Below are positions 7,007 to 11,328 of a stretch of 11,328 nucleotides of DNA, one piece after another. Position 1 is the stretch's first letter, and the number at the start of each line of letters is the position of its first letter. This DNA comes from Bacteroidales bacterium UBA5287 (lineage in GTDB: Bacteria; Bacteroidota; Bacteroidia; Bacteroidales; Dysgonomonadaceae), in contig DHSL01000036.1 of the NCBI GenBank assembly GCA_002411345.1, forward strand, positions 1-11,328, written 5' to 3'. The position numbers and the translations under genes are program-made. The notes under the pieces were generated by a model that saw only the letters and a program-made list of their open reading frames with translations, did no database searches and had not been told where the DNA came from.

Positions 7007-7921
7007 TCATTTTTGCATCTGCTTTAGGATAAAATCAGATATGTCCAGACCTTTTTCTTTTTCTTCTTTCGTAGCAATCAGCTCTAATAAATTTGATATT
7101 TTAAATCCAAAGTTTGAGGCATGCTGATGCCATTGCTCAAATGCTCCTAAATCCGGGAATAAGGTTACATCAAGCCCCTTAACGGCCTCCATCAATCGGA
7201 AATTTTGTTTACCGCCTGTTGCCATCCACGTGTATTTTGGTATCGTCAAATTGGCAATAACCGCGCTTTTTTCGGATTCAACAATCGCGATAGGTTTATC
7301 TTCATTGATATGTAAGCCGAATAAACATTGTTCTAGTTGAAACGGATTCTTCACGTGACGGTGCACCCAGTCAAATGCGTTTGGCTTGCCTTTAACCCTG
7401 TGTCCCGTCTCCACATCATACAACATCATCTTTCCAGTACGCACTCTGTTTTCCTTGTCGATCTGCCAATAAATCACTTTCCCTTCCTTAGCATCCCCCA
7501 ATCGGTATTTATCAATTGTGTAGGCTACATCGGGTAGGGGGAAATACTTTGCCAGGAATTTCACAAAGTTGTTTTCTGTCCTCAGTGATTTTATCATCAT
7601 TTCTTCCGGTATATAATCGGTGGGTGGTAGTGGCTTCGGATCAACATTGATGGTTGGTGTACAATACTCTCCTTTGTTCCGGAGATATTCAGACGGTGTT
7701 AAGTGATAACCGCATTTATCTTCCCGGTTGCATCTTCCGACTCTTTCATCAATGTAATTACCTTTTTCATCAATGTATCTTACAAAACATTGAGCGAGCT
7801 TACAACCGGGGCAAGTGTGCCGGGTGGATTTGCCCTTGTACTTTTCGAGTGTAAATTTAAAATCTTTCATGACTTGTTTTTCCATTTTCGTTTCTGTTTC
7901 CATTGTTTCCATTGTTTCCAC
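7007..7921 (-). CDS. Zinc-ribbon/Toprim primase-like protein
   Basis: This protein of up to 304 aa has an N-terminal zinc ribbon with probable ligands C37, C40, C64 and C70 (CPGC ... GRCNREDKCGYH). A C-terminal Toprim-like domain follows: IAIVESEKSA (211-220) holds the conserved Glu, and VTLFPDLGAFEQW (252-264) stands where Toprim proteins have DxD, here reduced to DLG. This plan fits the DUF6371-type proteins of Bacteroidota mobile elements, which probably prime or assist replication. The gene follows the helicase gene by 9 bases, so they form an operon. The start is uncertain: codons 1-9 are ATGGAAACA three times, within the GTTTCC cluster, and ATGs at 7912, 7903, 7885 and 7870 are alternatives. 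The recognisable family sequence begins near the 7870 ATG. Confidence 0.8.
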   Translation of the reverse strand: METMETMETETKMEKQVMKDFKFTLEKYKGKSTRHTCPGCKLAQCFVRYIDEKGNYIDERVGRCNREDKCGYHLTPSEYLRNKGEYCTPTINVDPKPLPPTDYIPEEMMIKSLRTENNFVKFLAKYFPLPDVAYTIDKYRLGDAKEGKVIYWQIDKENRVRTGKMMLYDVETGHRVKGKPNAFDWVHRHVKNPFQLEQCLFGLHINEDKPIAIVESEKSAVIANLTIPKYTWMATGGKQNFRLMEAVKGLDVTLFPDLGAFEQWHQHASNFGFKISNLLELIATKEEKEKGLDISDFILKQMQK

Positions 7922-7996
7922 TGGAAACGCTTAGGAAACTTTCCTATTATTTTCTGTTTCCGTTTCCAATACATTAGTGCCTGGAAACGCGGAAAC
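7896..7996. repeat. GTTTCC/GGAAAC repeat cluster (nine copies)
   Basis: Nine exact copies of the hexamer lie in 101 bases. GTTTCC occurs at 7896, 7905, 7914, 7956 and 7962; GGAAAC occurs at 7923, 7934, 7983 and 7991. The cluster spans the end of the helicase gene, the 9-base gap and the start of the primase-like gene. GTTTCCA-c-TGGAAAC (7914-7928) is a perfect inverted repeat, and CTGGAAACGC occurs twice exactly 60 bases apart (7921 and 7981). The density is far above chance. It could be an iteron-like origin or operator, or a simple-repeat expansion, since it encodes MET-MET-MET in one gene and ETETE in the other. Confidence 0.75.
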
Positions 7997-9001
7997 GCTC
8001 TCGTGTCGTTTCAATATTTTTGTAATGGTCCCCTTGCTTTTCAATCCCAATTCAATTGCAATTTGCTCATAAGTATAACCTGCATTTTTCAGTGATACAA
8101 TTTTCTCGTATTGTTCTTTTTTGGTATCATCGTTTTTCACAAGCATATCGAACACACACCGATCACCGGTATTTGTAAAAACGAGGTTTTCCGAAAAATT
8201 GAGCACATAGCTTTCTTTTTTATATTCAGCGGGCAAATAGTTTCCCTTGACGATACAAAGATGTTTTTTCGTATCGTCCCCCAAATCATTCCGTAACTCA
8301 AAAACTGCCCTCATTTTGGCTTCGAAAGCTTGAGAACCCAGAAGATTATTTTTTGAGGGTAAATCATTCTCTCTATTTTTCCCTGTATGATGGAGAAATG
8401 TAAATAAACATTGGTGTTTATTTGCCAATTGAGAGAATTGGTTAAGAAATGTTCTTACTTCATTGGCTTGATTCATTGATCGGCTGTATATGTCGGTGAA
8501 ACAGTCAATGACTACTAAATCCACAGGATTGTCTGTTATCATTTTATCCAACTTATCAACCAAATCCTCTGTATCAAACATAAATATCAGCTCTGAAAAA
8601 TCATCTGGATGTAACAACAGATCCTTGTTCTGCTTATTTAGCAAATAAGACACAGCCATCTCATCATCCTCAGTTGATACGTAAATGGCTCTTTTGTGTC
8701 GGCTATTTATGGCGAACCCCAGGAATGTATCACCAGTACATACATCAATGGCTAACTGGCGAAGTATTGAGCTCTTTCCGGTGTCAGAAGCTCCACCCAA
8801 AGCGACTACACCCGATCTCGGTAAAATAGGATCGACTAAACAAGGTATCTCATCAATTTCTCGCATCAATAGATCAGATCCGGTTTTAAAGGATATCTGA
8901 TCGTTTTTATACTCAATTTTACTGGAACTCGGATCATTAACTCCTACTTGATCTTTAATAAGATCCAATATATCATAATCTCCATTTAAAAAATCTGTCA
9001 T
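7931..9001 (-). CDS. RepA/KaiC-like AAA ATPase (replicative helicase type) with C-terminal HTH
   Basis: This 356-aa protein belongs to the RecA-fold helicase group (AAA_25/RepA type) common in plasmids and integrative elements. Walker A is GGASDTGKS (69-77), in the context SGVVALGGASDTGKSSILRQLA. YVSTEDDEM (107-115) follows the second strand. Walker B is DLVVIDCFTDIY (161-172). TFLHHTGKNR (201-210) matches the RepA-type H4 region. After a basic linker, residues about 305-333 (AGYTYEQIAIELGLKSKGTITKIL) form a helix-turn-helix, so DNA recognition may be built in. The last 20 residues come from the GTTTCC repeats. The gene starts at the ATG at 9001, 21 bases after the HTH gene, and its stop is 9 bases before the primase-like gene. 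The three probably act together in element replication. Confidence 0.87.
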   Translation of the reverse strand: MTDFLNGDYDILDLIKDQVGVNDPSSSKIEYKNDQISFKTGSDLLMREIDEIPCLVDPILPRSGVVALGGASDTGKSSILRQLAIDVCTGDTFLGFAINSRHKRAIYVSTEDDEMAVSYLLNKQNKDLLLHPDDFSELIFMFDTEDLVDKLDKMITDNPVDLVVIDCFTDIYSRSMNQANEVRTFLNQFSQLANKHQCLFTFLHHTGKNRENDLPSKNNLLGSQAFEAKMRAVFELRNDLGDDTKKHLCIVKGNYLPAEYKKESYVLNFSENLVFTNTGDRCVFDMLVKNDDTKKEQYEKIVSLKNAGYTYEQIAIELGLKSKGTITKILKRHESVSAFPGTNVLETETENNRKVS

Positions 9002-9022
9002 CTTTTAATGAATTTATTGTAG

Positions 9023-9319
9023 TTATCTTTTCTCCAGCAATCTATTGATATCGCTCATTCGATAACGTCGTTTGCCACCCACCTCAATCGGAACCAGATA
9101 ATTTTGCTTGGCCCATCTCCATAGTGTGCTTTTACTTACATTGAGAATCTTCACTACTTGATTAGGACTTAAATAAGTTACTGTATCATTATCAGTTTCT
9201 TTCTGCCGAAGTTCTTTGCAAGTCATTTTCACACAATGTTCAATAGCATCTTTTAAATCCCCTGCTTTTATCGTAATATTAAGCTCCGGGTATTGCTCTG
9301 TAAATTGGAATATATTCAT
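9023..9319 (-). CDS. MerR-like helix-turn-helix protein, excisionase family
   Basis: This 98-aa protein has an N-terminal helical part (1-45) and a C-terminal winged HTH of the HTH_17/excisionase type. YLSPNQVVKILNVSKSTLWRWAK (49-71) forms the helices, and VGGKRRYRMSDINRLLEKR (80-98) forms the wing and last helix. Such proteins in Bacteroidota mobile elements act as excisionases, repressors or activators of the replication/transfer operon. It is the first gene of the operon with the helicase and primase-like genes. The ATG at 9319 is preceded by a leader of roughly 60 bases with a hairpin and a perfect -7 element. No Shine-Dalgarno sequence is visible. Which of the possible roles applies cannot be decided from the sequence. 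Confidence 0.88.
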   Translation of the reverse strand: MNIFQFTEQYPELNITIKAGDLKDAIEHCVKMTCKELRQKETDNDTVTYLSPNQVVKILNVSKSTLWRWAKQNYLVPIEVGGKRRYRMSDINRLLEKR

Positions 9320-9348
9320 TATTTAATTATTTAATTTTTTGTCTTTTG

Positions 9349-9372
9349 CCGAAAGGTGGCCACTGCTTCCGG
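9349..9372 (-). other. Hairpin in the leader of the HTH-helicase-primase operon
   Basis: On the minus strand CCGGAAG (9366-9372) pairs with CTTTCGG (9349-9355), seven pairs including one G-T wobble. They surround a loop that contains the palindrome GTGGCCAC (9356-9363). No T-run follows, so it is not a terminator. It lies between the candidate -7 element and the HTH start codon, and so may be an RNA control structure or an operator. It is GC-rich in an AT-rich setting. Confidence 0.45.
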
Positions 9373-9385
9373 TTGTTTGACATTG

Positions 9386-9393
9386 CAAACTTA
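9386..9393 (-). promoter_or_regulatory. Candidate -7 element of the HTH-helicase-primase operon
   Basis: On the minus strand TAAGTTTG matches TAnnTTTG exactly. It is 66 bases upstream of the ATG at 9319 and downstream of the terminator at 9436-9479. No TTG stands at the -33 position; an AGGGTGT-N4-AGGGTA repeat lies just upstream (9407-9423) and could bind an activator or repressor. The element overlaps a short inverted repeat, GTTTG-N6-CAAAC (9375-9390). Confidence 0.45.
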
Positions 9394-9406
9394 GGTATGG
9401 TATAAT

Positions 9407-9423
9407 AGGGTGTGTGTAGGGTA
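9407..9423 (+). repeat. Bipartite direct repeat AGGGTGT-N4-AGGGTA, copy 1
   Basis: AGGGTGT, four bases (gtgt), then AGGGTA. The same 13 fixed bases with the same spacing occur at 9504-9520. This copy lies where a -33 or upstream activator region would be for the operon promoter. Confidence 0.6.
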
Positions 9424-9435
9424 TATTAGATTATT

Positions 9436-9479
9436 TTCAAAAAAATAACCCCTTGATATATATGAATATCAAGGGATTA
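9436..9479 (-). terminator. Rho-independent terminator downstream of the 290-aa protein gene
   Basis: A perfect 10-bp stem, CCCTTGATAT (9450-9459) with ATATCAAGGG (9466-9475), encloses a six-base loop. Three further pairs form beyond one mismatch. On the minus strand the stem is followed by seven T residues (9439-9445). It ends transcripts from the 9538-10410 gene about 60-100 bases past its stop and insulates the HTH operon. Confidence 0.85.
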
Positions 9480-9503
9480 ACATAATTTAAGCAATGAATT
9501 AAC

Positions 9504-9520
9504 AGGGTGTAACCAGGGTA
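9504..9520 (+). repeat. Bipartite direct repeat AGGGTGT-N4-AGGGTA, copy 2
   Basis: This is the second copy, 97 bases from the first, with spacer aacc. It lies between the stop of the 290-aa protein gene and the terminator. The trailing AGGGTA runs into GCCCT, giving a short local inverted repeat (AGGG-tag-CCCT). Confidence 0.6.
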
Positions 9521-9537
9521 GCCCTATAAATATTATT

Positions 9538-10410
9538 CTATTTTATATCATCTAGTTCCTTTTTCCAGCCACAAGGAACAGAAATACCGCTAATACGTGT
9601 GGGTTCAGTATTGATGCTGTGAGCTGTTTTTCTATACCATTCAGAACTGATTACTTTCGAGAGTTTATTTATCACAGACATACACTTTGACTTTTTTTTC
9701 CTCTTAGCGCATTTTTCAACTATCTCCTTGAAATCAGTATTATCTATAGCCATAGTAAAATCAGATAATGATATTTGATCGTCAAAAACATCAGTCTTCT
9801 GACAATGTTCAAAGATCCTGGAGATGGTAATTGGATCATATTCGTATCTTGTCTGATCGTTTCTGCCCCAATTACTTAAGCTGATTTCACTATCCCCAGG
9901 AGTAGAATCATTATCCTGCGTAGACTGTTCTGATATCGATATTATGAGTATATTAATTGACTCCTTCATTCTTTCAAGAATGGGATAGTATAGCTTGTGT
10001 TCAAGGGAAAACATGTCATTAACAATTTTGCCATTGCCATCGGTGCCGCACCAGAAGTAATATGTGTCATTTTCGTATCCTTGCTGTTCTTTTCCTTTCC
10101 TTTCTTGTAAAATATTATCAATATGAGTTTGTATAGCCACACCCTTATCATCTATCGTTCTTCCATTCTTCAATGCAGTTCTATAGCCTGCTAATGCGCT
10201 ATCATGTTCAGTTAAATACTTTCTATATTGATAATATACTTCATCCTGATAGCTTTTAATTACCGATTGGCATTCCCCATAAAAGTCTTGTTCCTCCACA
10301 AACTCATCCCTTTCTGCTATCTTGGCTTGTCTCTCAAAATATTTGCCAAAGGCAGTCTTTTCCGGCTTACACTCCAAATATCCCTGTAAAACAATGTGAT
10401 TATAATTCAT
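9538..10410 (-). CDS. Mobile-element protein of unknown function (290 aa)
   Basis: I do not recognise the family. The N-terminal half (1-160) is mostly helical and charged, with YYFWCGTDGNGKIV (117-130) as a distinctive stretch. A polar, probably disordered linker (161-190) follows. The C-terminal part (192-290) has a basic patch KRKKKSKC (236-243), SSEWYRKTA (255-263) and a final VPCGWKKEL (278-286). This resembles the C-terminal domains of Bacteroidota mobile-element proteins of unknown role. There is no signal peptide or membrane segment. A TTG at 10416 would add two residues, but the ATG at 10410 is preferred. A good promoter lies immediately upstream, making the transcript nearly leaderless, and a strong terminator lies downstream. 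It therefore looks like a single-gene transcript. Confidence 0.75.
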   Translation of the reverse strand: MNYNHIVLQGYLECKPEKTAFGKYFERQAKIAERDEFVEEQDFYGECQSVIKSYQDEVYYQYRKYLTEHDSALAGYRTALKNGRTIDDKGVAIQTHIDNILQERKGKEQQGYENDTYYFWCGTDGNGKIVNDMFSLEHKLYYPILERMKESINILIISISEQSTQDNDSTPGDSEISLSNWGRNDQTRYEYDPITISRIFEHCQKTDVFDDQISLSDFTMAIDNTDFKEIVEKCAKRKKKSKCMSVINKLSKVISSEWYRKTAHSINTEPTRISGISVPCGWKKELDDIK

Positions 10411-10420
10411 AAACAATGAT

Positions 10421-10451
10421 CAAAATAATATCTATTGCTTTGCTATGCAAA
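10421..10451 (-). promoter_or_regulatory. Candidate promoter of the 290-aa protein gene
   Basis: On the minus strand TTTG (10448-10451) is followed after exactly 19 bases by TTATTTTG (10421-10428), one mismatch from TAnnTTTG. Spacing is ideal. The predicted start site is only a few bases before the ATG at 10410, implying a very short or absent leader. Confidence 0.55.
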
Positions 10452-10728
10452 TGTATGAAATCATTTTAAACAGTAACTGAGAAATAGGAGATCGTTATTT
10501 ACTACATGCTTATTTATGTTGTTACTTATTGAAATAATGTATTAGAATTTGATTAGTTTCTTTCTATTATTGCAGCATCTCCTCACAGGACTAATCTGCA
10601 GTGAAATCGGGTACAATAACTTAACTTTTTTTACATAGTGAGTTGTATAAAAAGTTTAGAATACTAGGTCAACCTGCATGGTTGTAACGACTTTAGCCAT
10701 AGTTCATAAAATTCCCAACTCCATTATT
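10452..10728. other. Non-coding AT-rich region between the two unknown genes
   Basis: I see no gene here on either strand. Small inverted repeats are present: a nested one (TGCAG 10571-10575 with CTGCA 10596-10600, enclosing TCCT-cac-AGGA), AACTTTTT/AAAAAGTT (10623-10630 and 10649-10656), and CAACC-tgcat-GGTTG (10670-10684). The last is 45 bases past the stop of the 175-aa protein gene but is not followed directly by a T-run, so a terminator call would be weak. Confidence 0.5.
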
Positions 10729-11256
10729 TTATTTTCCTCCTTGAATGTTAATTTTCAGAATTTTACCTAACCCATCTTTTGATTCGGCAGCCCAAAAGTA
10801 ATCAGATGGAGAAAGCCCTTCATCTTTCACTAAACCTGTAAGTTTCATAATGATTTTGCTCAACTCTTCCATTAATATTGGATTTTCAGGCGAGCACTCA
10901 AATAAAAAATAGTATTTCGAAAAAGAGTCGAAGTTTTTAAAATCATTTTGATGCTTCGCTGCAAGCTCAATAATACGATTGGTTCTATCAGATAGATCAT
11001 TGTTGCCAGAGGCAATGATAATCTGAATTTGTTCCTTGAATTGGTAGATATCTGCCCTATCCCTATCAGTCATAGGTGTTCTATATACCGTTCCATATCG
11101 TGTCTTTGTATTAAACGGTGCTGTTTCCGTATATAACCAATATTCCCATTTTTTAAATGAATCGGTTTCAATTACTTCCGGTTGATGATAGATGTATTGT
11201 TTGTTCTCTTCTTTATTCATGTTGATGTTCATCATGTGAATTGTGGCTTTGTCCAT
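10729..11256 (-). CDS. Hypothetical protein (175 aa)
   Basis: I do not recognise this protein. It is soluble and mixed in character. A Tyr/Trp-rich segment (FKKWEYWLYTETAPF, 34-48) is followed by RYGTVYRTPMTDRDRADIYQF (53-73), then helices (75-110) and a C-terminal part with SPSDYFWAAESKDGLGKILKI. There is no signal peptide, membrane helix or known catalytic motif. The ATG at 11256 is supported by AAAGAGG six bases upstream; ATGs at codons 8, 9 and 13 are alternatives. It is the rightmost complete gene, read in the same direction as the rest, but separated from the 290-aa gene by about 320 non-coding bases. It may belong to the accessory element or to flanking DNA. Confidence 0.65.
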   Translation of the reverse strand: MDKATIHMMNINMNKEENKQYIYHQPEVIETDSFKKWEYWLYTETAPFNTKTRYGTVYRTPMTDRDRADIYQFKEQIQIIIASGNNDLSDRTNRIIELAAKHQNDFKNFDSFSKYYFLFECSPENPILMEELSKIIMKLTGLVKDEGLSPSDYFWAAESKDGLGKILKINIQGGK

Positions 11257-11261
11257 AAAAA

Positions 11262-11268
11262 CCTCTTT
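11262..11268 (-). promoter_or_regulatory. Shine-Dalgarno-like sequence of the 175-aa protein gene
   Basis: AAAGAGG on the minus strand lies about five bases before the ATG at 11256. Such sequences are uncommon among the other genes of this window, and it helps choose the first of several in-frame ATGs. Confidence 0.5.
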
Positions 11269-11328
11269 AGAACCAATTTCAAAGCTGAATTATTCAATAC
11301 TATTAACCACTAGTGTCCCATTAAAATT

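Noticed and set aside
7895..7921. Phase-variable start of the primase-like gene through the ATGGAAACA tandem repeat
   Set aside because: The unit is 9 bases, so gain or loss of copies keeps the reading frame and would not switch the gene off.
7896..7996. Possible CRISPR array
   Set aside because: Repeats are only 6-10 bases, occur in both orientations, have irregular spacing and overlap coding sequence.
7703..8095. Open frame of 130 codons on the plus strand with a Phe/His/Cys-rich repeat
   Set aside because: The repetitive residues result from reading the GTTTCC cluster on the opposite strand of the helicase and primase genes.
10670..10684. Terminator of the 175-aa protein gene
   Set aside because: Only five base pairs, with the next T-run (five Ts) about 15 bases away; too weak to call.
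10452..10728. tRNA gene or attachment site
   Set aside because: I found no cloverleaf pattern or T-loop sequence, and no direct repeat matching another part of the window.

Overview
The window looks like part of a Bacteroidota (probably Bacteroidales) genome. The protein families fit this phylum, candidate promoters match the Bacteroidota -7 (TAnnTTTG) / -33 (TTG) pattern rather than sigma70, and Shine-Dalgarno sequences are mostly absent. Every credible gene is on the minus strand, so the window reads from right to left.

Left part (1-5274): the first four genes of a type 1 BREX anti-phage operon in canonical order, brxA (DUF1819), brxB (DUF1788), brxC (1200-aa P-loop ATPase) and the start of pglX (adenine-specific methyltransferase, cut by the left edge). 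brxA and brxB overlap by ATGA. The remaining expected genes (pglZ, brxL) would lie beyond the left edge. No frameshift or premature stop is seen in the three complete genes.

Middle and right part (5311-11328): a more AT-rich accessory block that looks like the replication and control module of an integrative element or phage-satellite-like island. It holds a helix-turn-helix/excisionase-type protein, a RepA/KaiC-like AAA ATPase with a C-terminal HTH, and a zinc-ribbon plus Toprim primase-like protein, closely spaced as an operon (9319 down to 7007). Downstream are three small genes. Two of them encode AT-hook-like proteins resembling the small 'GRPKG' proteins found near terminase genes in Bacteroidota phages. 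Upstream are two genes of unknown function (290 and 175 aa). No integrase, relaxase, tRNA or clear attachment site is present, so the element's limits and mobility are not settled.

The non-coding DNA is rich in signals. There is a dense GTTTCC/GGAAAC cluster at the helicase-primase junction (nine copies in 101 bp) and a duplicated bipartite motif AGGGTGT-N4-AGGGTA flanking a strong terminator upstream of the HTH gene. A shared TTAACCCATA element lies upstream of both AT-hook genes. Several perfect inverted repeats are present, one of them between the accessory block and the BREX operon.

Working interpretation: the BREX operon is cargo of, or sits directly beside, a mobile element whose HTH/helicase/primase module may replicate from the GTTTCC-rich region. 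The gene calls are firm for BREX and for the helicase, primase and HTH genes; the satellite interpretation is inference.
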